A DNA stretch of 64,000 nt from Shewanella sp. AS1 (GCF_021412565.1 NZ_JAKCLJ010000001.1:372001-436000); one strand, 5' to 3'; counted from the stretch's first letter, positions 35,608 to 45,847 are shown. A program made the numbers and translations. The notes: a model not told the origin generated them from the letters alone.

Positions 35608-36627
35608 TCATCCCCCGGCCTGCAGGTAGCGCAGCAAGGCCCAGATACAGGGCAGTAGTAGTACGCCGGCCAGCCAAATTCCTTGTCCGGTAGCCATCAG
35701 TTTGCGTGCCGCCTGAATATCCTTGGCGACGGGCTTGTTTGGGCTGCCGACCTTATCGACCTCAACTCGCATCCCATCCATCTGAATATGTGCGGGGAGG
35801 GAAAATTTCACCGGGCCGCCCAGCTCGATATTGAGTGCCTTGGCAGCGACAGCCAGAGTCGGCAGCTGGTGATTGACAGCTTGCCGACTCAAGGGCGGCC
35901 TGAGCAGGGTCAGTAGTGTTTGTGGTCCGCCCTGAATGGCCAGAGTGATATTCCAGGCCAGGCTCGGCAGGAAGTAGATCAGGTAACAGAGAAGGTAGAC
36001 AGGTTTTCCAAAATGAGTATATCTGGGATGCAGCGCCGGCCAGCAAGACTCCAGCTGTTTTATCATGCTTGCCAGTAGCACAAGTGGCGCACCGCCTAAG
36101 ATAAAAAATAGCACTGTCGCCACTGTGCCATAAATAGGCGTGGTGGCCAGTTGTTCTATGGTGGCCTTACTCAGGCCAATTTCTGATAGTGCGTCCAGAT
36201 CCCGTTGCTGCCAGGGCTTGAGCAAGCGTCTGGCACTTGCCTTATTCTGGGCCTTGAGGGCGAGCTGAACTCGCTTGGCAATCCGATTAAACTGCTCGTC
36301 ACTCAGGCAAAAATAGAGGATTAGGCACTCGAAAAACCAGGGATAAGCTGCAAGCTGCAGCAGAAAGACACAGATCAACCAAAAGGGCATAACCAGCAGC
36401 ATGATAGCCAGTACGCCGGCGGTTATCTGTTGACTCGGAGCTCGGCTGTTGTGATTCACCTTTGCAGATAAGCTTAAGGCCAGCTGTGAAAGCCAAGATA
36501 AGGGGGATAACGCTTTTGGTAGGGGCGCCAGTCTGGCCAGCAACAGGGCGACTATCAAAACGAGTGCGCCCTGATAAAGAGCGCTCTCGGCGGCTATCTG
36601 TTGCAGAAATTGCTGTGAGAGCGCCAT
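35608..36627 (-). CDS. CbiB/CobD-like adenosylcobinamide-phosphate synthase family protein
   Basis: CbiB attaches aminopropanol phosphate to cobyric acid in the inner membrane during cobalamin synthesis. This 339-residue protein has the multi-pass pattern and the segment ALSEIGLSKATIEQLATTPIYGTVATVLFF (about residues 147-176) that resembles the conserved CbiB stretch, and a C-terminal DIQAARKLMATG resembling the family end. The match is divergent and no other cobalamin genes are nearby, so the activity is uncertain. The ATG at 36627 is used; a TTG directly precedes it. mtnN lies 13 bp upstream on the same strand. Confidence 0.7.
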   Translation of the reverse strand: MALSQQFLQQIAAESALYQGALVLIVALLLARLAPLPKALSPLSWLSQLALSLSAKVNHNSRAPSQQITAGVLAIMLLVMPFWLICVFLLQLAAYPWFFECLILYFCLSDEQFNRIAKRVQLALKAQNKASARRLLKPWQQRDLDALSEIGLSKATIEQLATTPIYGTVATVLFFILGGAPLVLLASMIKQLESCWPALHPRYTHFGKPVYLLCYLIYFLPSLAWNITLAIQGGPQTLLTLLRPPLSRQAVNHQLPTLAVAAKALNIELGGPVKFSLPAHIQMDGMRVEVDKVGSPNKPVAKDIQAARKLMATGQGIWLAGVLLLPCIWALLRYLQAGG

Positions 36628-36640
36628 CAAAAATTCGCAG

Positions 36641-37333
36641 TTAGAGCTGCTGCAACAGGGCGATCACCATCAAGGCTGAATGGTGGCCAGCTTTCACCAG
36701 ATAGCTGTCGAAATCCACTGGTGAGTCGTTGTTGGCGTTATCTGAGAGTGAACGGATCACCACAAAAGGCACCTTAAATTGATGACATACCTGGGCAATG
36801 GCGGCGCCTTCCATCTCACAGGCTGCCATAGTAGGGAAGTTGGCTAACATGGTTTGGGTGCGGGCACTGTCGCAGATAAAGCTGTCACCTGTGCAGATCA
36901 AGCCCTGAATCGCCTTCACCTCACCTAGGCTGGCAACGGCTTTTTCGGCTGCTTCAACCAGTTTGGCATCGGGAATAAAAGCCGCAGGTTGCTGAGCCAT
37001 CTGGCCTATCTCATAACCGAATGCGGTCACATCCACATCGTGATGACGCACCTGGGACGAAATAACGATATCGCCTATGGCCAGGGTATCGACGAAACCA
37101 CCGGCCGAGCCTGTGTTGATCACATAATCTGGGGCATATTTCTCAATCAGCAAGGTAGTGGCGACGCTCGCGGTCACTTTGCCTATACCCGAGCGGGTAA
37201 CAACCACCTCTTTGCCTTCGAGCTGACCCGAGACAAATTCGATGCCGGCTATGGTCTGTGATGCAGGATTGCTAAGTGAGGCGATTAAGTGCGCGACTTC
37301 TGGCTCCATGGCGCCAATAATACCGATTTTCAT
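36641..37333 (-). CDS. mtnN: 5'-methylthioadenosine/S-adenosylhomocysteine nucleosidase
   Basis: MtnN (Pfs) removes adenine from methylthioadenosine and S-adenosylhomocysteine. The 230-residue protein begins [15 protein letters not shown] and has INTGSAGGF, the DVDVTAFGY segment and the catalytic region VIRSLSDNA with its Asp (about residue 197), all as in E. coli (232 residues). It supplies S-ribosylhomocysteine, the substrate of LuxS encoded at 54.6 kb. It is followed on the same strand by the CbiB-like gene, an order I recall in other gammaproteobacteria. Confidence 0.97.
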   Translation of the reverse strand: MKIGIIGAMEPEVAHLIASLSNPASQTIAGIEFVSGQLEGKEVVVTRSGIGKVTASVATTLLIEKYAPDYVINTGSAGGFVDTLAIGDIVISSQVRHHDVDVTAFGYEIGQMAQQPAAFIPDAKLVEAAEKAVASLGEVKAIQGLICTGDSFICDSARTQTMLANFPTMAACEMEGAAIAQVCHQFKVPFVVIRSLSDNANNDSPVDFDSYLVKAGHHSALMVIALLQQL

Positions 37334-37533
37334 AGATGACCTTTATGAGTGATAGAAGCACAGTTTCCTGTGTTTGATGGGCGCTAATATAGCAATAAAG
37401 TCTGTCGGTTGCGAGAGAGGGACGGGGGAGATGTGACCTGGACAATTCCCCGTTGGCAAAAGCGCAATCTTATTGGTGATAGCCGGTTTGATCGGGTACA
37501 CTAGCGCCTTTGTGAGCAACAGAAGAACTTAAA

Positions 37534-37920
37534 ATGGACAGTTTATACCCTGCTGTAAAACATATTCACATGACCTTCATTGCCTTGAGCGTACTGTTTT
37601 TTATCGTGCGCTTTGCCCTGCACATGAAGCAGTCGCCCGTTATGGATAAGAAGTTTGTTAAGGTCGCCCCTCATATTATCGACACTCTGCTGTTATTGAG
37701 CGGGCTTGTCCTATGTTTCCTTATCAAGCAGTACCCTTTCCAGGATGCCTGGTTAACGGAGAAAATCGGTGCAGTCGTGGCTTATATCCTGCTGGCGACC
37801 ATCGCCTTGAAAGCCAACCGTAATAAATTATTTAAATCCTTTGCGGCGTTAGGCGCCTTAGCCTGGATAGTGTACGCCGCGAAAATGGCTATGTTTAAGC
37901 AAGCAATATTAATGGGTTAA
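37534..37920 (+). CDS. sirB2: SirB2 family membrane protein
   Basis: The 128-residue protein has four membrane segments and the N-terminal YPAVKHIHMTFIALSVLFFIVRF pattern of the SirB2 family. Function is poorly known; the name comes from a Salmonella invasion-regulator study. sirB1 starts 8 bp downstream. In many gammaproteobacteria these genes follow prfA-prmC and precede kdsA; here kdsA follows after one transporter gene but prfA-prmC are not upstream. Confidence 0.88.
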   Translation: MDSLYPAVKHIHMTFIALSVLFFIVRFALHMKQSPVMDKKFVKVAPHIIDTLLLLSGLVLCFLIKQYPFQDAWLTEKIGAVVAYILLATIALKANRNKLFKSFAALGALAWIVYAAKMAMFKQAILMG

Positions 37921-37928
37921 TAGCAGTA

Positions 37929-38708
37929 ATGTTTGTTAATGATGAACTCTCGCTACCCGAGAGTGCGTTTGAAATCACACAACATCTAGGTTTTTCCAAG
38001 AAAGCGGCGGCAAACTGGGCCTGGCTCGAGTTAGCCGGAGCCGTGCTAAGCCATTATCACGTAGACAGGCAGGCGCGACTTAAGGCGCTCCTGACCTGGT
38101 TCTACCGGGATCTGGGCTTCTGCGCCAAGGCGGATTATTTCAGTGTCGAGGCGGCAGATCTTGCCCAGTGCCTGACTTCACGTCAGGGCAATAGTACAAC
38201 CCTCTCTGTGGTCTTGATGCTGCTGGGTAAGCAGCTGGATCTGCAATTGGAGCCATTGCTCTTGCCGGACACCACAGTGCTTAGTTGTCGTATCGATGAG
38301 ACTGTCACCTATCTCGACGCCTTGACCGGCACTGAGCTGAGCCGGCATCAGCTGCACGTATTGGTACGGGGTGAGTTAGGTAATAGCGCGCCGATGAAAC
38401 CCAAATATTTAAAGCCTGTTGGGGTGAAACGCCTGCTATCGCGTATGTTGCATGAACTTAAGGCGGGAGCGATTTTATCCCATAAGTTTGAGAGTGCCAT
38501 GGAGTGCTGTAACCTTTTGCTGCAATGGCATGAGGATGATTTGAATCTCAACCGTGAGCGAGCCTTTATCGCACAGCAATTAGGTTGCATCAGCGTGGCG
38601 GCGGCGGATCTGCAACATTTTGTCGATCATAGCCCTCACGACCCCATCACTGAGCTGGTTAAATTGCAGTTAAAAGAGCTCAATGAGGAGCATGAGGTTT
38701 ACCATTAG
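37929..38708 (+). CDS. sirB1: SirB1 family (transglutaminase-like/TPR) protein
   Basis: The 259-residue protein matches SirB1: an N-terminal transglutaminase-like region (LTSRQGNSTTLSVVLMLLGKQLDLQLEPLLLP, about residues 84-115) and a C-terminal tetratricopeptide-like part (about 185-250: ALEC-type helices ending LQHFVDHSPHDPITELVKLQL). In the first region the position where transglutaminases carry the catalytic Cys appears as Asn/Ser (GNSTT), so it may be non-catalytic. It is translated just after sirB2. Confidence 0.87.
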   Translation: MFVNDELSLPESAFEITQHLGFSKKAAANWAWLELAGAVLSHYHVDRQARLKALLTWFYRDLGFCAKADYFSVEAADLAQCLTSRQGNSTTLSVVLMLLGKQLDLQLEPLLLPDTTVLSCRIDETVTYLDALTGTELSRHQLHVLVRGELGNSAPMKPKYLKPVGVKRLLSRMLHELKAGAILSHKFESAMECCNLLLQWHEDDLNLNRERAFIAQQLGCISVAAADLQHFVDHSPHDPITELVKLQLKELNEEHEVYH

Positions 38709-38805
38709 TTAAATGGACTTAAATAAAATAATTAAATCAATAAATTAATAATATGAAATCCATCAATGCTCGTAAGAAGCAGTAAGATGATTCAGGGGAG
38801 AGAAG

Positions 38806-40056
38806 ATGAGTGGTACGGCATTAGTGACCAATGATGCGACCGGACTTGGCCTGTTAGCGGCCATTTTAGGGTTTGTGTTTTATACCAACAGCAGTAACCA
38901 TCCATTTTGGGTGAAATTTTACCGTTTTATACCGGCTCTGTTGCTGTGCTATTTTTTACCCTCGCTATTGAATTCGTTTCACATAGTCGATGGCGATACC
39001 TCTAAGCTTTACTATGTGGCGTCCCGTTACCTGTTACCTGCCTGTCTGGTATTGCTGATCTTAAGTGTCGATCTAAAGGCGATTTTAAGTCTTGGCCCCA
39101 AGGCGATTGTGATGTTCCTAACCGGGACTGTGGGTATCGTTATCGGCGGGCCTATTGCCTTGCTGATCATTTCCAGTATCAATCCTGAGGTACTGGGCGT
39201 TACAGGCCCCGATGCGGTCTGGCGCGGCATGACTACCCTGGCTGGCAGCTGGATTGGCGGCGGCGCGAATCAGGCGGCGATGAAGGAGATCTATGAGGCT
39301 GGCGGTAACATCTTCTCCATCATGGTGACTGTGGATGTGATTGTCGCCAACATCTGGATGGCGGTTCTACTGTTTATGGCTTCAAAAGCCAAAGAGATAG
39401 ATGCGAAAACCGGCGCCGATACCCGTGCAATTGAGAACCTGAAACAGAAAGTTGAGAAATACCATGCCGAGCACGCACGCATTGCGAGTCTTAGGGATCT
39501 GATGCTGATAGTCGCGGTAGGTTTTGGTATCACAGGTCTTGCCCACATTATTGCCGACCTGTTAGGCCCCTTCTTCGAGGTTAACTATCCTTGGACGCGG
39601 GATTACAGCCTGACCTCCAAGTTCTTCTGGTTGATTGTGACTGTGACCACTATCGGCTTGGCCATGTCCTTTAGCCCTGTGCGCCATCTTGAAGCGGCTG
39701 GCGCCTCTAAAGTGGCATCGGCTTTCCTCTACATTCTGGTGGCGACAATCGGTCTGCATATGGATGTATTTAAGCTGTTTGATGCGGCCAACTTATGGTA
39801 TTTCGCCATTGGCCTTATCTGGATGGTGGTGCATGCCAGCTTTATGCTGCTGGTGGCTAAATTGATCCGTGCGCCGCTATTTTATATGGCCGTGGGGAGC
39901 CAGGCCAACGTCGGCGGCGCGGCATCGGCGCCAGTTGTGGCGGCCGCATTCCATCCCGCATTAGCCCCTGTTGGGGTATTATTGGCCGTGTTGGGCTATG
40001 CTGTAGGCACTTATATGGCGTGGATTTGTGGTCAGATCCTGCAAGTGGTGGGTTAA
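38806..40056 (+). CDS. DUF819 family membrane transporter
   Basis: The 416-residue protein has about ten membrane segments and the family features GTVGIVIGGPIALLI (about residue 105), LAGSWIGGGANQAAMKE (about 145-161) and the C-terminal GSQANVGGAASAPVVAAAFHP (about 365-385). DUF819 (YjcL-like) proteins resemble sodium-linked transporters, and I know of no firmly established substrate. A GGGGAGAGAAG ribosome site precedes the ATG. It separates sirB1 from kdsA, 70 bp before the latter. Confidence 0.83.
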   Translation: MSGTALVTNDATGLGLLAAILGFVFYTNSSNHPFWVKFYRFIPALLLCYFLPSLLNSFHIVDGDTSKLYYVASRYLLPACLVLLILSVDLKAILSLGPKAIVMFLTGTVGIVIGGPIALLIISSINPEVLGVTGPDAVWRGMTTLAGSWIGGGANQAAMKEIYEAGGNIFSIMVTVDVIVANIWMAVLLFMASKAKEIDAKTGADTRAIENLKQKVEKYHAEHARIASLRDLMLIVAVGFGITGLAHIIADLLGPFFEVNYPWTRDYSLTSKFFWLIVTVTTIGLAMSFSPVRHLEAAGASKVASAFLYILVATIGLHMDVFKLFDAANLWYFAIGLIWMVVHASFMLLVAKLIRAPLFYMAVGSQANVGGAASAPVVAAAFHPALAPVGVLLAVLGYAVGTYMAWICGQILQVVG

Positions 40057-40101
40057 GCACTAAGGTGTTTTCATAGCTTGGGCTGGCCCTGGCTTTTGTA
40101 A

Positions 40102-40974
<873 letters not shown>

Positions 40975-41000
40975 GTTGATAGATTCAGATTTTACTATCG

Positions 41001-41028
41001 AGCCCCGCCTATAAAGCGGGGCTTTTTA
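41001..41028 (+). terminator. Terminator after kdsA
   Basis: AGCCCCGC and GCGGGGCT pair over 8 bp around CTATAAA, followed by TTTT. Confidence 0.85.
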
Positions 41029-41130
41029 ATGACTTATCCCGATAAATCCGAAGCAAGTTTCTATTGTGCGGCTATAGTAAAACCTAAGCTGCATTTCAGA
41101 CGGCGCAGGATATAAGTCAAAAAGGATGGG

Positions 41131-42672
41131 ATGATGGCAGAAAATCACGGGATGCCGAGGTTACTCGGTCGAGCATTGGATGGAATTGAGCGTGTAGGGA
41201 ACAAGCTGCCGGATCCGGCCATGTTATTCCTTATTTTACTGTTTGGTGTTTGGGGATTATCTGCGCTGCTATCTGGGATGAGTTTCGAGGCGATCGATCC
41301 CCGTACCCAGTCGCCCATAGTTGTGGCTAACCTGCTCACCAGCGAGGCATTAACTCAGTTTCTCACTCGTATGGTGGCGACTTTTACTGCTTTTGCGCCT
41401 CTGGGCGTGGTCTTAGTGGCCATGCTGGGTGTTGGTGTGGCTGAGCACTCTGGCTTTATTAATACCGCCCTGAAACAGATGCTGAAGATCACCCCAGTTA
41501 AGTTGTTAACTCCGGCTGTGGTGTTAGTGAGTATCATCTCTCATACGGCGACAGATGCGGGCTATGTGGTGGTGATCCCCCTGGCGGGGGTGATCTTCTT
41601 TACCGTGGGGCGTCATCCCTTAGTTGGGATCGCGGCCGCTTTCGCAGGTGTGTCCGGTGGTTTCTGCGCTAACTTTATTCCCTCAGGAATTGATCCTTTG
41701 CTGCAAAGTTTTACTCAGTCGGCGGCGCGGATCCTAGATCCTGACATTCAGGTGAACCCGCTTAATAACTGGTTTTTTGCCGCCTCCTCCTGTATTCCCA
41801 TCACCTTGATTATCTGGTATCTGACTGATAGAGTGCTGGAGCCCAGGCTGAACAAGAGTCATAGCGTCGATGCCGAGCAAGTGGAGACGCCCTCCATGGA
41901 CGCGGCAACGCCACAGGAGTTAAAGGCATTTAGTATCGCGAGCTTAGTGAGCTTAGTGGCCATAGTCGCTTTCTTCTCATTGACCTTAGCTGAGGATTCC
42001 AGTCTGCGGGATGATCAAGGTTCGCTCACTAGCTTTAGTGCGCCTCTGATGCAGGCGATTGTGCCCCTTATCTTTATCTTCTTTCTATTGCCGGGCCTAG
42101 TGTATGGTTATCTGACCAAGTGTTTCACCAACTCCTGTGATGTAGTGCATGCTATGTCAAAAGCCATGTCAGGCATGGCGCACTATATAGTGATGGCCTT
42201 TTTCTGCGCTCAATTTGTTGCGGCCTTTTCGGCGTCAAATTTAGGGGCTCTGATCGCCATTGAGGGGGCGGTATTGCTGAAGGCGATGGCGTTGCCAGCT
42301 GAGATCACTATAGTAGGAATGATTATGCTGGTGGCCTTTGTCAATCTGTTTGTCGGTTCAGCCTCGGCAAAGTGGGCGCTGATTGGCCCTGTGCTGGTGC
42401 CTATGCTGATGCAGCTCAATATCAGCCCAGATCTGTCTCAGGCGGCCTATCGAGTAGGGGATTCGAGCTCGAATATTATTACGCCTTTGATGCCCTATTT
42501 TCCTTTAGTGGTGGTCTATTGTCAGCGTTATGTCAAAGGGATAGGCATAGGTACGCTAATCTCCATGATGTTGCCCTTTAGTTTGGCGTTGCTGCTTGTT
42601 TGGAGTGCCTGGCTGCTCTGTTATTGGTCTTTGGGGCTGCCGCTGGGGTTGGGGGCGAGTTATCTTTATTAG
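41131..42672 (+). CDS. AbgT family transporter
   Basis: AbgT-family proteins import p-aminobenzoyl-glutamate (E. coli AbgT) or export sulfonamide-like folate analogues. The 513-residue protein has about 11-12 membrane segments and the family motifs: LLTPAVVLVSIISHTATDAGYVV (about 130-152), SGGFCANFIPSGIDPLLQSFT (about 171-191) and VGDSSSNIITPLMPYFPLVVVY (about 447-468). It is a monocistronic gene with terminators on both sides. No amidohydrolase (abgA/abgB) genes are adjacent, so the substrate is open. Confidence 0.92.
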   Translation: MMAENHGMPRLLGRALDGIERVGNKLPDPAMLFLILLFGVWGLSALLSGMSFEAIDPRTQSPIVVANLLTSEALTQFLTRMVATFTAFAPLGVVLVAMLGVGVAEHSGFINTALKQMLKITPVKLLTPAVVLVSIISHTATDAGYVVVIPLAGVIFFTVGRHPLVGIAAAFAGVSGGFCANFIPSGIDPLLQSFTQSAARILDPDIQVNPLNNWFFAASSCIPITLIIWYLTDRVLEPRLNKSHSVDAEQVETPSMDAATPQELKAFSIASLVSLVAIVAFFSLTLAEDSSLRDDQGSLTSFSAPLMQAIVPLIFIFFLLPGLVYGYLTKCFTNSCDVVHAMSKAMSGMAHYIVMAFFCAQFVAAFSASNLGALIAIEGAVLLKAMALPAEITIVGMIMLVAFVNLFVGSASAKWALIGPVLVPMLMQLNISPDLSQAAYRVGDSSSNIITPLMPYFPLVVVYCQRYVKGIGIGTLISMMLPFSLALLLVWSAWLLCYWSLGLPLGLGASYLY

Positions 42673-42692
42673 TTTTATCCGGCGCAATCAAC

Positions 42693-42718
42693 AAAAAGCC
42701 TCCAAAGTGGAGGCTTTA
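42693..42718. terminator. Terminator between convergent abgT-type gene and maoP
   Basis: AAAGCCTCC and GGAGGCTTT form a 9-bp stem with a 5-nt loop. The longer T run (TTTTTGTTG) is on the minus strand, so it fits maoP best, but it can also serve the plus-strand gene. Confidence 0.8.
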
Positions 42719-42761
42719 GTGGGTTGAAAAGAGCGATAAATCGCCGCTTCAGTCTAGGCCG

Positions 42762-43127
42762 TTAGGCAACTTCATCCTCTGGATGAGACTCAACATAGGC
42801 GTACTCTTCACGGTCGATCTTCTGGTTCACTGTGCTGTTGAGTGTGTGAAATTTTTTCGGCTCGCGAGTAAGTTTGAGGTATTTAATCCAAACATGTTCA
42901 AGCTTAGTGTTGGCTTTGTTCGGATGTTTTAACACCTTAACGAAATGCTTTTCCTCAGGGGTTTCAGGATCCAGCTCACCGCGTTCGAAAGCTGACATGG
43001 TATCGCCGTACAGGCTGAGCAGTTCAGCTTCTGAAAGGGTAAATTCCCCGGATTTACCAAATCCTCTGGGAAAGTTTTTGTCGTCAAAAAAACGCTTTTG
43101 ACCGAAACGGAATGAGTCTTCTGACAT
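42762..43127 (-). CDS. maoP: Macrodomain Ori protein MaoP (YifE, DUF413)
   Basis: MaoP in E. coli organises the Ori macrodomain of the chromosome together with the nearby maoS site. The 121-residue protein has the DUF413 pattern: FRFGQKRFFDDKNFPRGFGKSGEFTL at residues 5-30, the ELLSLYGDTMSAFERGEL helix and WIKYLKL. The ATG at 43127 has an AGAGG site; an in-frame start 36 bp upstream has none. As in E. coli it is divergent from hdfR, with 163 bp between the starts, where a maoS-like site would be expected. Confidence 0.9.
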   Translation of the reverse strand: MSEDSFRFGQKRFFDDKNFPRGFGKSGEFTLSEAELLSLYGDTMSAFERGELDPETPEEKHFVKVLKHPNKANTKLEHVWIKYLKLTREPKKFHTLNSTVNQKIDREEYAYVESHPEDEVA

Positions 43128-43290
43128 GGGAACCTCTAAGCATCCTCTAACATGGGTTATCACGCATTAACGACAGCGCTATTCGATCGCGAAATTATGA
43201 TTTTTATCTATAAAAGAGAAGCAAAACATTTTTGTCGTCACCATTAGAATTAGTTGTTATTCTCGAGGTGAGATCGGTTGAGAAAATGAA

Positions 43291-44175
43291 ATGGACGTAA
43301 AAGTATTTAAAACCTTTTTAGAGGTCGCCCGGACGCGTCACTTTGGCCGTGCCGCCGAGAATCTCTATATCACCCAAGCCGCGGTGAGTGCCCGGATTAA
43401 ACAGTTGGAATCCTTTTTCGATACCAACTTATTTATTCGCGATCGTAACAGTATCAAGCTGACGACGTCGGGCGAACGTCTGGTTATCTATGCCGAGATG
43501 ATGGTTACCACCTTAGAGCAGGCCAAGAATGAGTTGGCTCTGGCGAACAATAAGGCGCTGCAGCTGACCATGGCCGGGACGCCTAATATCTGGGATGCCT
43601 ATCTGCAGCACTGTTTAAGTCGGGTGACCGATGCCTTTAGCGGTTATGGTTTTCTGGCCGAGGCCATGAGCCGTGAGCAGTTAAATCGCCAGCTGCTGGA
43701 GCGTACTCTGGATATGGCATTTGCCTTCGACCCACTCAAATCCGATGAGCTGATCTGCAAGCAGGTCGCTGACTTAGTGCTAGTGTTAGTCTCGACCCGC
43801 CCCTGTTCTCTTGAGCAAGCCTTGTCGGAGCATTATGTGTATGTGGATTGGGGCACCCGCTTTGGCTCTGAGCATGCCGAACGACACTATAAAATTCCGC
43901 CACCTTTCCTGCGCACCTCAACGGGGCGTATTGCCCTGGAGTTTATTCTTGATAAGTCGGGCGCAGCCTATCTTCCCCTCTCTATGGTTGAGCCATTTTT
44001 AGCAACAAAACAGCTGTTTTTGATTGAAAATGTCGAGCCATGGCAACGACCTATCTACCTCTCCTACCGTAAGGACAGCAGCTCTGTGGATGCCATTACT
44101 AAGATCCAGGCGCTGGTAAGAGACATTGAACCGCTGCGTTTGTATCCCTTTGCTGACTCGGAGCGAGTGGGTTAA
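43291..44175 (+). CDS. hdfR: LysR-family regulator HdfR
   Basis: HdfR in E. coli represses the flhDC flagellar master operon and activates glutamate synthase genes. The 294-residue protein has an N-terminal helix-turn-helix (FLEVARTRHFGRAAENLYITQAAVSARIKQLE, about residues 9-40) closely matching E. coli HdfR, then a ligand-binding domain. Its divergence from maoP reproduces the E. coli yifE-hdfR order. The stop overlaps the end of the small metS-like gene on the other strand by 3 bases. Confidence 0.88.
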   Translation: MDVKVFKTFLEVARTRHFGRAAENLYITQAAVSARIKQLESFFDTNLFIRDRNSIKLTTSGERLVIYAEMMVTTLEQAKNELALANNKALQLTMAGTPNIWDAYLQHCLSRVTDAFSGYGFLAEAMSREQLNRQLLERTLDMAFAFDPLKSDELICKQVADLVLVLVSTRPCSLEQALSEHYVYVDWGTRFGSEHAERHYKIPPPFLRTSTGRIALEFILDKSGAAYLPLSMVEPFLATKQLFLIENVEPWQRPIYLSYRKDSSSVDAITKIQALVRDIEPLRLYPFADSERVG

Positions 44176-44276
44176 TCCTGTGGTTTTTGCTTGAGGGCGA
44201 TGGCGATGCAACATGCCGCGCCGCCCCAGGTTAACAGTATGGCAAAGATCATTATGATAATGGCGCTGCTGGTCAT
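44172..44276 (-). CDS. metS: MetS-like small subunit of a sodium-dependent amino-acid transporter
   Basis: This 34-residue protein is easily missed. It consists of one membrane segment (SSAIIIMIFAILLTWGGA) and a short polar tail ending KQKPQD. It starts in a 4-bp ATGA overlap with the end of the sodium:neurotransmitter-symporter-type gene. This size, the single helix with a WGG motif and the position fit the MetS small-subunit family, which is needed with MetP for methionine/alanine import in Corynebacterium. The assignment rests on architecture and position. Confidence 0.85.
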   Translation of the reverse strand: MTSSAIIIMIFAILLTWGGAACCIAIALKQKPQD

Positions 44277-45769
44277 AGGGGCATCTCCTTGTTATCTGAT
44301 TTGCTGATGACATTGATCAAAATGGCGAAAAACAGCATGGTTCCCACCAGTCCCCATCCCAGAAAGAGTTGATCGGCAATGGGGTAATCGCCATAACCGT
44401 GGACTATGGTGTTGTAGAGGTTTTTAACTAAGATGGTGATCAGTATAGCTGGGCTGATAAAACGCAGGCAGACGGCTAACCAGGAGCCCACTTGAAACTC
44501 AGAATGGTGATTGGCATGTTGCCTGATTAGGCAGACATCCAGCAGCCAGGTTACGGCAATAAGTTCAAGCAGGCAACTGAGCAGCAGGGCAATGTTGTTG
44601 ATGAAATAGTCTACTAAATCCAGTAGCAGCAGGCCTCCGTTGGTGGCAAAGGCCATAGAGATGAGGTAGCCAAAGGCACAGACAATGCTAGCTGCAACTT
44701 TACGTTCCAGTCCAAATTTATCGATAATCGCGCCGATCACCGCTTCGATAATAGAGATATGCGAGCTGAGCCCGGCGATCACTAAGGCGGTAAAAAACAG
44801 CGGGCCAATGATGTAAGGCGCAGGCATCAGGTTGATCGCCGTAGGAAGGGTGACAAACGCCAGTCCTATGCCTGAGTTGACCACTTCGGTCAGGGGTTTT
44901 ATCTGCTCCTCAGCCATATATCCCAAGACAGCAAAGATCAGTATGCCCGCCAGAATGGAGAAGCCGCAGTTGATCAACACTGTCATGAAGGCATTATTGT
45001 TGATATCTGACTCATTGCTCAGGTAGCTCGAATAGGTGAGCATGATGGCAAAGCCCACGCTTAAGGTGAAGAAGATCTGTCCGTAGGCCGCCGACCAGAC
45101 TTTAAAGTCCAGTAGACGACTAAAGTCAGGCTCGAACAAATAGTTAAGACCTAAAAAAGCCCCGGGCAGCAAGAGTATACGACCGATAAGCACTAGCACC
45201 ATGATAAACAGCAGTGGCATCAGTATTTTATTGGCGCGCTCTATTCCCCCTTTGACGCCGCTGTAGACAGCCAGGAAACTCATCGCCCAGGCGAGTGTGA
45301 TACTGATGGCGATCCCTGTTTGAAACTCACCCAGATTAGAGGGGGAGTTGGCACCGAGTTTCAGAAACTGCTCGAAGAAATAGCTGTTAGGATCGCTGCC
45401 CCAGCTTTGTTTAAATGAGAAGCCAAGGTAGGAGATGGCCCAGCCGATAATGGCTACATAATAGATGGCGATTATCGCGGCGATAAACACCTGGAACCAG
45501 CCGAGCCATTCCAGTTTAATGCCGACCGATTGGCCGAGCCTGGCAAAAATTGCCGGGGCTGTCCTACGCAGCTTATGTCCCAGACTGAACTCTAAGATCA
45601 TAAATGGAATGCCTGCCGTGAGCATGGCAAATAGGTAAGGGATGAAAAAGGCACCCCCGCCATTCTCATAAGCCATATAGGGAAATCGCCAGATATTTCC
45701 AAGACCTATGGCGGAGCCAACCGCAGCCAGAATAAAGCCCACCCGTGAGTTCCATTGCTCTCGCTCCAT
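44273..45769 (-). CDS. Sodium-dependent transporter of the NSS (SNF) family
   Basis: This LeuT-fold transporter moves an amino acid or similar small molecule into the cell with sodium. The 498-residue protein has about 12 membrane segments. The first (WNSRVGFILAAVGSAIGLGNIWRFPYMAYENGGGAF region, about residues 6-41) has the broken-helix motif that binds sodium and substrate. The ATG at 45769 has an AGAGG site; a GTG directly before it is in frame. With the overlapping metS-like gene it resembles the MetPS methionine/alanine importer, so that substrate is a reasonable guess. Confidence 0.9.
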   Translation of the reverse strand: MEREQWNSRVGFILAAVGSAIGLGNIWRFPYMAYENGGGAFFIPYLFAMLTAGIPFMILEFSLGHKLRRTAPAIFARLGQSVGIKLEWLGWFQVFIAAIIAIYYVAIIGWAISYLGFSFKQSWGSDPNSYFFEQFLKLGANSPSNLGEFQTGIAISITLAWAMSFLAVYSGVKGGIERANKILMPLLFIMVLVLIGRILLLPGAFLGLNYLFEPDFSRLLDFKVWSAAYGQIFFTLSVGFAIMLTYSSYLSNESDINNNAFMTVLINCGFSILAGILIFAVLGYMAEEQIKPLTEVVNSGIGLAFVTLPTAINLMPAPYIIGPLFFTALVIAGLSSHISIIEAVIGAIIDKFGLERKVAASIVCAFGYLISMAFATNGGLLLLDLVDYFINNIALLLSCLLELIAVTWLLDVCLIRQHANHHSEFQVGSWLAVCLRFISPAILITILVKNLYNTIVHGYGDYPIADQLFLGWGLVGTMLFFAILINVISKSDNKEMPL

Positions 45770-45847
45770 CACTCGCCTCTCGTAGCCAAGTTGTAAAGTA
45801 AGTTTAGCCGTTAATGGCAGAGTGAGGGGCGGAGGGTAACAGCGGGG

